A stretch of 64,000 nucleotides of DNA from Symsagittifera roscoffensis (lineage: Eukaryota > Xenacoelomorpha > Acoela > Convolutidae): the NCBI RefSeq assembly GCF_963678635.1, contig NC_087063.1, forward strand, positions 30,950,599 through 31,014,598, read 5' to 3'. This document shows, in pieces, positions 35,240 to 49,400 of this stretch. How positions within the stretch are numbered: position 1 is the first letter of the stretch; each line of letters begins with the position of its first letter. Both the position numbers and the translations under genes were made by a program. A model generated the notes under the pieces. It ran no database searches. It saw only the letters and a program-made list of their open reading frames with translations, and was not told the origin of the DNA.

Positions 35240-35640
35240 TTATACTAGATAGTGATAAAACAAAACAAGGTCGATCAACTTTTGAATTGCTTAAATTATA
35301 CAGATCGATTAGGTCGAATCGTATCACGCTCGGGCTGCACACAGTTAAACACAGTCAAAGACAATTTTGCTTCGATCTAATTGCTCGAAACATAATTAGT
35401 TGGGGGTCGAGTCGGCTAAAACATTACACAATTTCGTCGGATGGCAAGGAACAAAACTTTCCTTTGATCAAGTCGGTCGAAACATAGTCAGTTTGGGTAG
35501 AGTCAGTCGAAACATAACTAGTTTGGGTCAAATCGGTTGAAACATAATGATTTTTGTTCCAGTCGGTCGAAACAAAGCTATTTTTTTCGAGTTCGGTCGA
35601 AATATAAATCAAACGCCTCGACCCAGTAAAGCCCTCACAA
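35240..35640. repeat. Degenerate 30-40-bp tandem repeat with GTCGAAACATA
   Basis: Between 35470 and 35610 the phrase 'tcggtcgaaacata' recurs at least five times at 30-37-bp spacing, with looser copies from 35240. The minus-strand reading gives a repetitive peptide with a core like 'YVSTDxTQT'. The inverse core TATGTTTCGACCGA matches the 22-bp satellite unit. Confidence 0.7.
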
Positions 35641-38164
35641 GCTGGGGGACTATTCTTATGGTAGAGCGATTGATAGGCTGAGAAAACTTTCAACCAAATG
35701 TAATACTCTACTTTGTATATCATTCTAAAAAGCCACATCTTATCTGGTTAAAAAACAAGGACAGTTGGTTGTTGGGCAAAAAGACAAAAAAGTTCCGACA
35801 ACAATTACAATTTTCTCCAGCTTTTAAGTTTTTGTTGTTGTTTGGGATTTACAGCTTCTGCTGACAAGACTCCTCCCGGATGAGCTTAATATGAAAACTT
35901 ATTCCTCAAGTTTCTGCAGCCATTGCAATCATAAATGGTTAACCAGCTGCAACTGAGAAAATTCATAAAAACGCAATTCCACGTCATTTTCAACGTTCTG
36001 TTTTCAAGGCTTATCAATCTAGTGAAATCAACATTTTCATTCTGCAAGTTGTAATCGCAAATTCTCGTCTGTTTTTTTTCTGCCTAAATTTGAATAGTTT
36101 CAAAAAACTCTGCTGGTTATTTATGATATCTCTGATTTTGCTTGTAAGAAAAGAAACTTATTTTCACGTAATACATGGAACTAAAAAAAAAGAAAAAAAC
36201 ACACCCAACCGACAAGTTTCTTTACCACGTTCATTTGTTGTAACAGTTTCATTGGTTGTAATAAAGTTACAGCTTCTGATCAAATACCAACTTTTACGAA
36301 TTTTTGTTGCCTGTAACTCTTTTTGTTGCCTGTTGCCGGTAAAATATTCTTACTCCTAGTAAGAAACTTTGTTTCATATCCAAATTAAATGATAATTAAT
36401 TGAAAAGAAGTACTCGGAAAAAAAAGGTTTTAAGAGAAAAAATTCTTGAAAACAATTTTTCTGTATTTTTTTAAGAAACGCCAAACTTTAAAACTATGTT
36501 TTGTCAAATCGTAAGGCCTGAAAATCCGTCCTCTTCGAGAAAATCCGGTTTTTGAAAACCCGTCTTCTCCATCCATTTCTGGTTCAATTATCTATTGAAA
36601 GAAGCTGATGATTCAGTTTTAAAAATTAATGGTAAACTTGAACACATTAAAAATGCTGTTCCTCGTTTTTGGTAATTTTTTACACCATGCATATATTTTC
36701 GATGAAGTGACCAAAGAAACTTTTGCAAAACTGCAGTTAGAGACAATAAATCTATCTTTGCAAGTTAAAAATCTCTGTTATGTGTAAGTGTGCCGATTCG
36801 CTTGCAACTCTGCTACCCCCTAATCGCTGAATAAAAATGATTGATTTTTGCATAATCATTAGGAGGCCAAATTGTGCACTGAGCATGCGCACAATTTGGT
36901 GTTTGATAGGGTCCTGTAATCCAGAGAAAGAGTGATACTCATCGTGCACAAGACATGACCTAAATATTTTTGATTATTGCCGCACAGTTGCTGCAAAAAA
37001 AGCATAATAGGAATTACGTAACTTCAACGATTCCTTTGCTGTTCATTTCCATCAGATATCTAGATTTAAGCACATGCATCTTAATTGACGTATTCGTTGA
37101 ATTTTCACTTTTAATTCCACTTTATGGCTCGGCTTAAATGAATTTTACAAGTGTTTTTGCCTAATATAATCACTTATTGACCTGAAAAAGGTACTTTTCT
37201 AAAACCCCGTAACTATGATATCTCGCAAAAAATGTTCCTTCCGTATTTGATATGGTGTTATGACTCACAATTAGAGCTAAACGGTCAACTGGTGTTTGCA
37301 AACAAAGATTGTTTTTAACGGAAAGCCAATTTTTCCAATCAGGTAGACTAGTGAAAAGTTTGGCTAAAAAATTTACAGCTTGCCAAAGCCAATTATGACA
37401 AATTTTTGCGATGACAGGTATATTAAGTTTTTCATTCGAAAACTCTTCAAGAGAGCATTAACTGGCTGTTTTTTTGTAAGTTAAGCAAAAGTTTTATAAT
37501 TACGTAGCCTCCTTTCAGGGGTATAATTACGCATAGATGAAACTATTAATTAAATGTTTTACGTTTCAATTAAAAAATTACTTTCATTCGTTTTGAGCCT
37601 AAAAACTTCCCTGTGGAAAAATTAACCTTTAAAAGCCGATTTATGCAAAGACGCTACTCACCAATGAGCTAAGCTGATCTGACGAAGTCAAACGAAACGA
37701 TATGGCGCCTTCTAATTTCAACTATCAACTCTAGCTGACTTGAAAAAGAGAAGTAATTGCTTTTTTTTGGTAAGGTATTGGATTTTTAATTCGATCTAAT
37801 TCATGGCGCCACAGTGATACGTGAACAATTAAGGAAAAGAGTATTTTTTCATTTATTACGTCACTGATTCGCTTCCTGAACTGATTACTAGAAGCGCTAA
37901 TAATAACATATTTACTTTTTAGGGATGAGTCTGACATAAACAGTATTTCCTAATATGGTATCATTTCCTTAAAAAATCTGCCATGATTACTTTTATCTAT
38001 TACAATTATTTTTATGATAACAAAGTTGAGTTCTATTCTAATTAAAATTAATGTGTTTCTATGGTCACTTGTTACTCAGAAAACAATAAAGTTTGACCCG
38101 GTTTGGAAGCTCGAATACTCATATTGATAACCTTCAAAAACAGTAGTCATTCAGAGATTGTAGG
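35641..38164. other. AT-rich DNA, nothing recognised
   Basis: I found no frame over 90 codons with a family motif, no terminal repeats and no tandem array in this 2.5 kb. Confidence 0.5.
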
Positions 38165-38172
38165 ACTAGCAG

Positions 38173-38705
38173 CAGGGGCGGATCTAGGGTTTTCTCGAGG
38201 AGGCGGATTATCAAAAAAAAATTGAAAATTTTTGTTGACCATTTTTAGGTCGTTCAAATAAATTTTCCGAGCGCTCCCAGAACAGTATAAGACGCTACTT
38301 AGACGAAATTGAAAAACTTGACAAAACTGGTCAAAACTGCAGTTTTTTTTATTAAGTCGACCAAATTGATTTTTTTGAGCTCTCCCAAATGACTATAAAG
38401 ACCCTATTTTGACCAAATTTTCTGCGCAGGCAAATGTTTGAAAAAAAACAGCCTTAAAAACGCGTTTTTAAGCCTTTTTTGGAAAAATTTTGACCAAAAA
38501 ATCACGTTTTTTCGGCGCGCGCTCCCGCCTCAAAATAAGTATAATTTGCGCCAAAGGTGCCTTCAAAAAATTTTTAGGGTCAATCAGCCAAAATGGATAT
38601 CTCAAAATAGTTCAAAGTGGGGACCCTTTGGGTCGACAGGGGGTCGAATCCCTCAGACAGAAGCGTCGGCCCCCGCCCCCCCGCCCCTACGTAAATCCGC
38701 CCCTG
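38173..38705 (+). mobile_element. hAT-type MITE with perfect 8-bp target duplication
   Basis: Termini CAGGGGCGGATCTAGGG and ACGTAAATCCGCCCCTG form an inverted repeat, flanked by identical 8-mers ACTAGCAG (38165-38172, 38706-38713). The interior shares several blocks with 26779-27120 in the opposite orientation and with 2489-2740. Its frames of up to 134 codons are not conserved in the other copies. No transposase is present, so it depended on a partner elsewhere. Confidence 0.92.
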
Positions 38706-38713
38706 ACTAGCAG

Positions 38714-38949
38714 GTTTTACCTGAGTACAAAACAGGGTATTTTTAGTTTAATTTTGAGATTTCAGTTTTCGACAATCAATCGTAAAATTACGCTTTTTTT
38801 TCTCAATTCAAACTTGCCTGCAAAGGATAATTTTTTGCTGATAAGAGTCCCGATACACGAACATCAAAAATCAAAAATCAACAATGAAAATTGAAATAAT
38901 TCAGCTGTAGGATTTGAAATGCTTTTTTAGTTGTGGTTACCCTCAAGAC
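38714..38949. other. Short AT-rich spacer
   Basis: No feature seen between the MITE and the copia-like fossil. Confidence 0.5.
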
Positions 38950-41900
38950 ATCGTTACCCACAGCAGGAGACATCGAGTACGTTAGAGGTACGAAAAAGGA
39001 GCAGAGAAGAAGGATAGTCTAAAGTAAGAGGAAAAATGAACTTTGAATTTTTTAATTGCGGGATGAAAGGACGCTTTGCGAAAGATTGCAGAAAAAGAAA
39101 AAGCCAAAAGGGCAGGGAACATTTGGAACGGGAGACCATGGAACGAAAATCAATGAGAGGAACAAAACAGTTATGAGAAGAGATATCAAGGTGTGAATTG
39201 AAACATCGAAGAGAGTGGTCTTTGATAGTAAGAAAACTGTGAAACACACAATCAGGAAAAAATCACGATGGAAAAAGAAACGCCAAAAAAAAAGATTCGG
39301 TGCACGCTGATGTTTTGCCATGTTAGCGACAGCAGGAATTTTTTTGGCAACAACAATTCATTTCATATGAAAGTAATGATTGACCTTCAGAGAGACTGAA
39401 ATTCATCGTTGATCCGAGGACTGCAAAAAACTGTCATACCAAAAAATTGTGTGGACATGACAGAAGAATCGCTACCAGCAAATGAATGGAGAGAACTAGA
39501 ATGAAGTGAAGAATTTGTAGTGTTTCTCAGCATGGAGGATATTGGTAGCAGCCTAACATTAGGACTATGTGTTATTGATGAGGACATACCAGGTTTGTTT
39601 GGCATCTAGGTGCTTGAAAATTTGGAATCCCTAATTGACATCAGAAGGAAACTACTTAACACGAAACACCACACGTTTAAAATTAGCAGAAGAAGTTACA
39701 GGTTATTTCGTCGCATAACAGGAAAAGATGGGAAGACATATTTTTTGCCGACTGCATCAACATTGGGAAAACTGAAAAATCACGCATCGGTAGTTTTTTT
39801 AAGTTTCGGTCAGGCGTCAAAGAAAAAAAAGAAATCATTTATTGACAATTCATTGGTGAAAGATATTGTGACAGGATAGCAAAAACAAATGATAAATTGT
39901 TATAACATCATACAAACGTGAGCGCCATGCTCAACAGACATCAAAGTGATAAAGATCAAGAAAATCAATATACAGAGAAGCACTGTCTTCAAAAAAAGTG
40001 TAGCCACAGATTTAACTGAGGAGAAAGATGCTCAGAAAAAAAGAAAAAACAATAACCCTACATACGATTAATAAACTCTCTAGGATGAGTGCCACTGTTT
40101 TTTATGCCTACAAAATGAACCTAAAGAAGTAATGAAAAGGATAATTTTGGCATGATGAACGACATCAGGTTCCTCGAAATCATTCTTTCACGACTTGGGG
40201 GAGAAATCAACAACTGTTTATTGCTATTTATGAACTCAATAATACATGTGAGTCATTAAGAAACAACCATCGTGCTCTTAAGTAAATCGAATACCAATGT
40301 AGAAAAGACAAAACACTGACCAATCAAGATAAAACAATAATGGCATACGGAAAAATGCAAAAAAATATGTTCTTAGACGTAAACGGTGTATCTCCGTTTC
40401 AGCGAGTTTATAGGATATATAGAACAGAAAAAAACTCGAGCCAAGAAAAACTTCTGGCCGTGCTTACAAGACTTTAAGATAAAATATCTTTTTTTATTCA
40501 ACACTTGAAACAATCCAAATTGAAAGAGAGAACTTTAATAAGTCAAAACCAGAAAAAAATTTCAAAGGGAAGAATCAAACATTGTCACCAAACTAATTTA
40601 GAAATGAGATCTTGTTCGATATCACAGAAAGAAAATTGAAAAGGGAGTATGGTTCAGCCCAAAAAAAGTAATCAAGAGTCAAAGACCAAATGTCATCATA
40701 AAAAATGGAAAAAGAAGCATTCATGTACACTAAGCTAGAGTTAATCTGGCTCACGCACAATCAAAGGCGCTGAAAAATTAAAAAGTAGATTGTCATAGTT
40801 GAACCTATTTCTTTATGACTCAGCATGATCAGCGAAGCCATGCATCCATTCTCGCCATACATTAATCAAAAGCTAATTCATCGAAGGGATGAGATTTCGA
40901 TCAAAAAGAAATTGAATGATGAAAAACTTAATCAAAATCATTTCGATGTAGAAATTCACGTGTGTGTGAACAGGTTTTGCAGCGTGATAGAAAAGCCGAA
41001 ATAAACTCAACGGGAACGAAAACCAAACAGGGAAACGTTCACTTGAACAGTTTTTTTTTCACTTCAGAACAGAAAACTTCAAAAGAAATTCAAAAAAAAA
41101 CGAAAATAGCAAACGGTTTTACAACCAATAATTCGAAAGCGGATCATTGGAAAACGCAGAAAAGCTTGAGAAAACAGATGCGTTTTGAACATTACATTCA
41201 GAAAAGAGAATACATTGATAACATTATTTTAGATTGAACAACATTTGCGATTTTCTTTTTTGAAGCTTTACTATCTCCGAAAATTTGTTATTGCATTAAA
41301 ACAACTTACCTGTGCAAAAAATTTTAGACAGAAAGAAAGAAAAAGAATAAACAGCAAAACATTAGACTACAGGATACCTAAAAAGTTCAGGAGGGAGATC
41401 AGTAATACAAAATGGAAGAAAAACTTCCATTTTATAGTCTTAACGCAGACCCCGAATCAACTTCACCACAATTGGGAAATCATGTGAATTCGAAAAAATA
41501 AGCATGTTCCAGCATGTCAGAATAGTCAGCAGGTGGTCAGTTGAGATCGATATATACAAAAAAAACATCAAACAAGATCAGATGAAATATTACCATGTAA
41601 CTCAATAATAATTCAAAAATTGACAGTAGCACAGCGAGCCAAACAACACAAGGTCAATCATTATTGGAAACCCAACTACAATTAGAACTAGAGTAAGGTG
41701 ATAATCAGGACCAGCAGAATAGGTCAGAAAAAGCAGAGACAGACGACTCGACGACAAAAGCCAGTGAACCAAAGAATGGTGAAAAACACGACACGTAATC
41801 AGACCATGCAAGCACGCTAAAATAAGAGTGATGCGGATCCCATATCAAGAATTGAACAGCACTGAACCATCGAAAATATGAGAACAGAATGGGTAAAAAA

Positions 41901-42865
41901 ACGCCAAGAATGTCAGCAGGGCAAAAAAGGACGCGCAAAACAAAAACAGTTGTGACCAAAAGGATAAAAACTCTCCCACTGACCGGAGAAGAAATATTTA
42001 GTCGAATCCAAAAACCAGAATTGCTGTCGAGGCAACCCGATACCGAGCCTACAACACCAATGATGAAGAAGAACTATTAGCGAAGAAGAAAATATCAGAA
42101 AAGACCCGCAATGCTCGACGACGAATCAACAGCCGAAACGAAACGGACACAAGATGACCAGATTTGCAGAACCGATATCATCAGATATACCAAAATTGAT
42201 AACCCTTACCGAATTAATGACGCCCAGCGATCTCAAGAAAAGAAACAAACCAATCAATCTAGATCAGAAAAATTACAAGGATGGAAGAAAATAGCATTGT
42301 CATTCAAAAAACGACCTACGTTGTCATTCAAGAAATGAGCGCAGCCGAACTGAATGGAAAAGTAAAAGAAATACTGAAAAATAGATAGATCGACACATCG
42401 AAAATAGCTGAGGATGGAGCAAGAAGGCCAAAAAACTGACGGACACACAGATGAGATATGGAGGAAAACGAAAGGAGCTTCGAGAACTACGCCCCGATAA
42501 CTTGCTAATTAACTCAAGAACTACGCCCCGTTGGCTTGCTAATTTGCAATAGATTTGATGGCGCAAAAAAAGGGTTTCCTCATTTTATAGATGTGAAAAA
42601 GGCATTTCTCGAATCGGAAAAACTACAGCGTTCATTTTATGGACCACTGTCAAATCCAGCACTGTCAAATGGACCACTGTCAAATCCAGCAGTTGACCTG
42701 TACACTACCATAAATGGAAGGCTAGAAGAGGAAGTCATTAATAGAAGTAGTACGGTTCACTGCCTATTTAATGCCACAAACGATCTGCATCAAAATATAG
42801 AGTTCATTGCACTAAACGACACGTTGTTGACACGATATTCGCCGGAGAAGAATAAACTTTTTTAA
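38950..42865 (+). mobile_element. Ty1/copia-like retroelement fossil, heavily decayed
   Basis: The coding strand is A-rich. In order I see a gag zinc-knuckle-like block with a basic tail (near 39.05 kb), a retropepsin-like block (about 39.4-39.7 kb, TVIPKNCVDM and LLNTKHHTFKI), an integrase-like block (about 40.2-40.45 kb, NNHRALKIEYQ and GVSPFQRVY), and last a DVKKAFL motif (near 42.6 kb) as in copia reverse transcriptases. Integrase ahead of reverse transcriptase is the copia order. No LTR is recognisable and it has many breaks, so it is old. A gypsy fossil adjoins it on the right; whether that one inserted into this one is not certain. Confidence 0.5.
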
Positions 42866-43044
42866 GCTCTAACAAGTGAACAAAGCGCTAACCTTTACTT
42901 CCTTAACTTCATTGAGATGGAGAATTTTGAGCTTCTTTGAAGGAAATAACAGACCGAAATTCATAGAAAAGGCAATCATTTACTGTCAAAACATGCAAAA
43001 CACCCCAAGGAATCAAACATTGGGGAGATAGAAGTCTGTCATGA

Positions 43045-43402
43045 AAGATTTACGGAGGCTATCCTGAATACCAGAACTGACGATCTAGGAGTTTGTGCAG
43101 CTCCAAGTTTCTCGCTTGTCGGATAATGTAACAATATCCAGTATTCGATATTGAATTCAATAAGGAGTTCTGGATTTATGCCCATACAATTTAAATAACT
43201 CAGTCACAATCTAGCTCGCATGAGAATAGACACTTTCGAAATGAAAGAACACTTCGAACATGACCGTTTAAGTTTGGCCTTGAGACTTAGGATGAATCTA
43301 ACAACTGCCGTCAAGGACATGTCATGACCATCCAGATAGAAAGACTAATAGCACCAAATGTACAGAGTGCCTTATGCGGCTACTGAGGTACTCCAGTCCC
43401 CC
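43045..43402 (-). repeat. 3' LTR of the old gypsy fossil
   Basis: It begins on the minus strand with TGGAGTACCTCAGTAGCC and is preceded by a purine tract (AGTAGGGGGAC). It pairs with 50027-50383; long shared blocks include 'gagttctggattta' and 'ttaagtttggccttgagactta'. Confidence 0.8.
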
Positions 43403-46400
43403 TACTTCAAAATTTTTTTTTTCAGTTTTAAAGTTTTTTGATAGATGTTTTCTCTTTTCTCTTTTCTCTTTTCCGAAATAAATTTTTCTAGCCTTTCGTT
43501 CAGAAGTTTGAGTCGGTTGTCCCCTTGCTCTGTTTCATAGTTACTGGACGGTCCTTTCTCCCCGTTTTAATAGTCCATGAATATCTTGTTGTCATCCTCT
43601 TGCGCGATGTCGTAGTTAGATGGATAGAGCAATTCCACAATCCGTGCTGTTGTAGCGATCACCTCAGCTACTATTTCCTGACAAATTGCTTCTTGTACTG
43701 CTAGTTGGTCTTGGCCTACTGCATATACTGCTGGTGTTCCGTCATCAAAACGAATTGTTCCCAAATCAGTAGAATTTACTTAATCATCTTTCTCAATGTT
43801 CCTCGCAACGATTCAATCTGGAATTCGTGTCGTACGTCCGGACCTGAGCTTTGTCTGCTGATCAGTAATTGTTATGCGTATACTTGCTTTTCCCAAATGT
43901 GGTTGAGGTAGCTATGTTCTGTCGTCGTCGCTTTCTGTATCGGAGTTGTTATCTGACGTTTTAACGGGACTGGGGTTCACTTTCAATGTCGTTGGAGAGA
44001 TGGAGCCTGCTAATTGATCCACAAAACACTCCGGAATCTTCGTCTTCTTTTTTTTCGGTGCGACTTTTCGTAGAAACAGTTACTTTGCCCAGTATGTGCT
44101 TTTGATCGCATTTCATGATTGTTTAAGCCTTCTTACGCGTTGATGGGCTGACTCGAGTCATACGTTGTGCCTTACTGTTAGGAGGTGCCCCTTTCTAGCT
44201 GCAAATTTCCATAGGGTACTCGCTCGATTTTGGGCGCTAAGTACGAGTTCCGGACCACTACTACTTTTTTTCCTGGAATTTTTCGTGTTGTAGTAGAGCT
44301 CGAGACGTTCTGTATAGTCGTTCCAGCCGGTTTTGCGTTCCAGTCGGCATCGAAATCTTTCTTTGTGCGTCTGCGCACTGTTTTTCGCGCCAGATTTAAA
44401 TATGAAGTTCTAATGCGATCCTGTGGACTATTGGAAGGATCATCGACATCCCGTGTCCTAACCAGAAATGACAGCTTATCCATTTTATTTTTAATCCGTT
44501 CGTTATTCCAAATTTTCTGTTTTAAGCCGACATCGCTTCTTGTGTCTGTGTCACGTCGCTGTTCTTCGGACATCAGAGGGCTTCTCAGCGTCTGTTTGTC
44601 TAAAAAGGATTTGATCATTTTTTTAAATAATTTTGATTAGCCCAGTTAGCTTTAGTGCTAATACTTGATAGTGGAGAGCTCGGTACACGTCCGAAAAAAG
44701 CCTCGAATGGCGTAACTCCGGTAGTTCGTTGGACCGTAGACCTGATCGCTCCCATTGGTTCGCAAAACGCATGGTCCAAGAGGATCGATTCATTCCGTTC
44801 TCCCGTCGTACAACCCAGTCTGCTTTGACCGTTTTAACTAACTGCTCCGATAGTCCTATACTACGATGAACGTTGGCTGGTACTACTATTAAATGTTTTG
44901 GTTTTCTCAATGTTCTGAGATTGCTGTCATTGAAGCAAGATGCTTGGTCGACACGGATCGCCCATGGAGTTCCGTGTAATTCTTCGTTGTGTCTTAAGAA
45001 CTTTATAGAATTTCTAGCATTAGCGTAGTTGAAAAACTTTTCCGTCGGGGATTTTGTGAGCAGATCTAAGGGTAGGAGTGTATACACTTCGTTCCCCTTT
45101 CGTTTTTTAAAGGGCCTGCATAATCAACTTGAGTTTCTCCGTTGGGTTCGTTTAATTCCATTAGTGGTTTCCATCCTACTTTTGCAGCCAATTGTCTTAG
45201 ATTCTTACCAAATGTGGAACATGGGTAGCATTCTTCTGCCTTGCTGATGATATTTTGGTGCTTGTGTGGCCACCATGTTCGTTCGGATGGCAAGGTCATG
45301 CCCAGTTGACCCGGGTGTGTTGCGTGGTATACGTCGACGCATTTGTCCGGTAGCACCGCTGGTATTGCCATCTTTTTATCCACACACACTATCCCTCCTT
45401 CCACTTGATAGTCTACCCTGTGTTGATGATAGTAATTGCCCATTTTCTTCCATCTGTCCTCGTCTTCGGCGAGGAAGCAATCTCTAAGTTCTCGGAGTGT
45501 CCTGTCTCTGTTTGTCAGCGCTATCAGTTTTCTGTTGAAAACATGTGACAGTTTTTGATTTACAACTTATCCATCAATGTCACATCTTCTTGGGTTTCAG
45601 ACTCGGCATCTGAAGGGATTAATAAGACATCCCAGTCTCTATTTTGCACCACTTCTGAGTTTACGCTGGCATCTTGATCGTATTCTGCAACCAAAATGAC
45701 CGTTGGACGATCCAGATAGTCCGCAATGGTGATTGTTTATCATGGTACAGATTCTCTCTTTCCCGTCTACTGCTTTCTCTAAGTTTCTGTTTCGCCATTG
45801 CATGAGTAAAATTGTTTATATTAATCTTTATCATTTTTGGTTTAATTGAAATGAACACTTCTAAATTCCGACTAATTTTGAGCAAGTGAGTTGTGCAAAT
45901 AGAATTATCCCCAATGGATATACAGCGTGTGTACGGTTTATTATTGTTCGACTTGGATTGACCAATCACCTGCGCATTGTGGATTGTCTTAGAACTTCCC
46001 ATTTTTTCTTAATTATTCTTTCGAACATGTTTGCCTAGTTTTTCGCGTATTTCGTTTATCACAACTCCAAGTTGCGCTACAACGATTTCTTCGGCGTATT
46101 TTGATGGTTTAGGCGCTTTTTGTACTGGACTACGCGAGAAATAATCAACAAACCTCATTATGGAACCAGCTATATGTTCCAAGTCGAAGTCAAATAGAAG
46201 TAACCTCTCTATCCACATTGTCAGTCGGGATTGATATGTTTTGTTTGGTCGATGGGATTCTTGTATACTAAGTAGCGCCCGATGATTTGTAACTCCTGTA
46301 AATCTTTTTCCGTATAGTTAATATCAGAAAACTTCACACAACCATGCTACGTTAGTCGAATATTTTTGTTCACATATCTTCAAACAGCGGGACGCTTACG

Positions 46401-49400
46401 AAATAACGTTGCTGTTTGATTCCGATTTTCGTTGTAACTTAACACACATCCGAGAACGTCATAGTAAGCAACGCATACGCTCCTTGTTACCTTATCTTGG
46501 TCGAAGTGACTTTGCGAGACCATTTGACTAACTTTTCCTCTTCACACTTCAAAAATTTTTTGGTCCTTAGAAATGTTTCGTCGGAGAACTCTAAGAGGTT
46601 TACTGTCTTGTGCCAAGCTTAGCAGAAATTTCACAAAGTGATGGGTTGACCCCATGAACGATTCTAATTCATGGGGTCAATCCATCGATTTTTTTGTGTC
46701 TTAGGATTTTCTACTTCAGCGATCGCATCTAATTTGCTATTTAACGTTTTCGATCCTTCTTTGTTTACGCAAAATTCTAGCCATTTAGTGTTATATTTCA
46801 TGAATTGACCTTAAGCAATTTTATTGGAGAAGTGTTCCGAATTCAATCTTTTTAGGATTGATTCTACTGACGAGATATGTTCTTCTCCTGCCCCTTTTGT
46901 AAACTTTGAGGATATCATCTAGAAAATAGTACGTGCTCCGTAATCCCGAGAAGGTTTTGTCTAACGCCCGTTGGAAGATGGCTGGCATATCCGTCAAACC
47001 AGAATTGCCCTTGTCTGGATGATGTATCCCCACAATGCTTTCCCCCACAATGCTGAAGTTGCCATGGGATTTAACCGTCGGATCCAATGGTAGCTGGGAG
47101 TACTAAGCAAAGCATACGCTCCTTGTTTCCTTATCTAGGTGGAAGTGACTTTGCAAGACCATTTGACTAACTTTTCCTTTTACATTTCAAATGTTTTGGT
47201 CCATAGAAATGTTTCGTCGGAGAGCTCTAAGGGGCTTACTGTCTTCTGCCAAGCTTAGCAGAAATTTCTCATAATGGAGTGACTCCATGAATGATAGTTT
47301 TTTTTGGGTCTCAGGAATTTCTAATTTAGCGATCGCATCAATTTTGCTATTTAACGGTTTCGATCTTTTTTTATTTATGCAAAATCCTAGCCATTCAGAG
47401 TTATATTTCATGAATTGACCTTCAGCAATTTTATTGCAGAAGGGTTTCGAATTCAATTTTTTGAGCATGATTTCTACTGACGATATATGTTCTTCTCTTT
47501 CCCTTTTTAGAAACTTTGAGGATATCATCTAGAAAATACGCTGTAACCCCAAAAAGGTTTTGTCTAACGCCCGTTGGAAGATAGCTGGCATATCCGTCAA
47601 ACCAGAATTGCCCGCCCTCTGGATGATGTATCCCCACAACGCGTTACCCCACAATGTTGAAGTTGCCATGGGATTTAACCGTCGGATCCAATGGTAGCTG
47701 GGAGTAAGATTATTTCAGGTCTAAATTTTAAAACGATAGTGAACTTTTGTTTAGGCGCGTGATCTCCTCTAAAATGCAGTTCATCATTATGTCGATGTTT
47801 TGCAATTGGTAAATGTTTTTATGGATCGCTTTTATCAGAGTTGTGGAATCGAATGCAAGTTTAATAGACTCGTCGCGTTTAACTGTTATGACAATAGGTC
47901 AGAGGGGGCAGAGGAAGCTTTTTTCAAGTGGGGCAGAGGAAGCTTTGTGATTACTTGACGACTGTAATCCCCAGCTGCCAAAACGATTTGTCACCTATAT
48001 CCGCTGGTTTTGCGAATTAGGTCTGCTACTCGATTGTTTCGAGATATTCTGTTTACATTTATTGTCTATGTATGAAACCTCTCTTCCCTCTTGGAGTGAT
48101 TTCCCTGATACACGTACGTTTGTATCTTGTTTCTTTTGCCAGTTTGTTTATTATCAGGAGTTTATTATCAGGACGTTTGTTCAATTTATTAATTTGTTTG
48201 ATATCTTGTAAGTATTTCAGCTCTTTCTCGATTTGTCTGTAGATTAATCGGGATGCGTCTTCCTTTTTGGTGTGTGAAGGTATAATACTTCAGCAAAGCT
48301 TTGAACGTACTGGAAAGTTTCTTGCAATTCCCTCCTTGGTCAAAAGACCTCGCAATTTGTTCACCAGTTTTAAGTTCAAGTCGCACTCTTCCAAAGACGT
48401 TTTTATAATATCCGGAAGTTTGACTGCCATATCGTTCCTGGGTAATTCTTACTCCCAGTTTCTTCAAGTAGTCCCTTACTAGGATCGGCTGTGACCCGGA
48501 TGTTAGCATCCTCGACCTGCAACCCAACCAATAGTAGATTCGTCACCAGCGTCCCGTAGGTTTGAATTGACCCATGATTGTAGGTTTTCACTGCTGGTGG
48601 ACTCTGGTCCGGGTCCCAGAAGAATTTGTTGTATGTTTCCACTATTTTTTCGGCCATCCATCTAGGAACTATCAGGAACACGCTCTCGCTGTCGGCGATA
48701 AACAGGAAATCCAGTTCCCAATTTTTATTCTGATTTTTTGTCCTTCGATTAATTCATCGGTGTTTGCTCACATATCCTCCTTGTTGGATGACTTGACTGT
48801 CATAAACAAGCTGTCGTTGAAAGACGAATATACAAACAATTGTAAGTCGACCTTGTGTTCTGGTGTTGTATGCTGACTTTCAATGAAACAGGATAGTTCT
48901 CCCGTATCCAATCCATGACGTTCGTTCTCTATCATTTTGACACGGCTTTTGTTTACCTTTTGAAACATTCGTTTGTTATTGGGCGTTCCTTTTGAGCGAT
49001 ACACCCGTGCAAAGTAGTTTTTTCCTCCAAAGTTGCCATATGTTTTTTCAAGTGGGGCAGAGAAAGCTTTGTGATTACTTGACGACTGTAATCCCCAGCT
49101 GCCACAACGACTTTTCACCTATATCGGCCGGTTTTGCGAATTAGGTCTGCTACTCGATTGTTTCGAGATGTTCTGTTTACATTTATTGTCTATGTATGAA
49201 ACCTCTCTTCCCTCTTGGAGTGATTTCCCTGATACACGTACGTTTGTATCTTGTTTCTTTTGCCAGTTTGTTTCTCGTTTTTTGAGGTTGATTGCGAGTT
49301 CTAGACATTGCGCTTGCTCCAATGTCTCTTTTAGTAGTTCTTTCTGGAAATCGCTGTTCGCTAAGTTTGGCGTAAAGATATCCTGTAACCATCTGTCTAC

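Noticed and set aside
35142-35738. Frames with a repeated STD/YVSTD peptide as a repeat protein gene
   Set aside because: The peptide follows from the degenerate 30-37-bp DNA repeat; spacing is not a constant multiple of three and the frame is short.
38438-38894. Frames of 90 and 134 codons across the right part of the hAT MITE
   Set aside because: They cross the MITE end or depend on its G/C-rich run and are not shared by the other copies.
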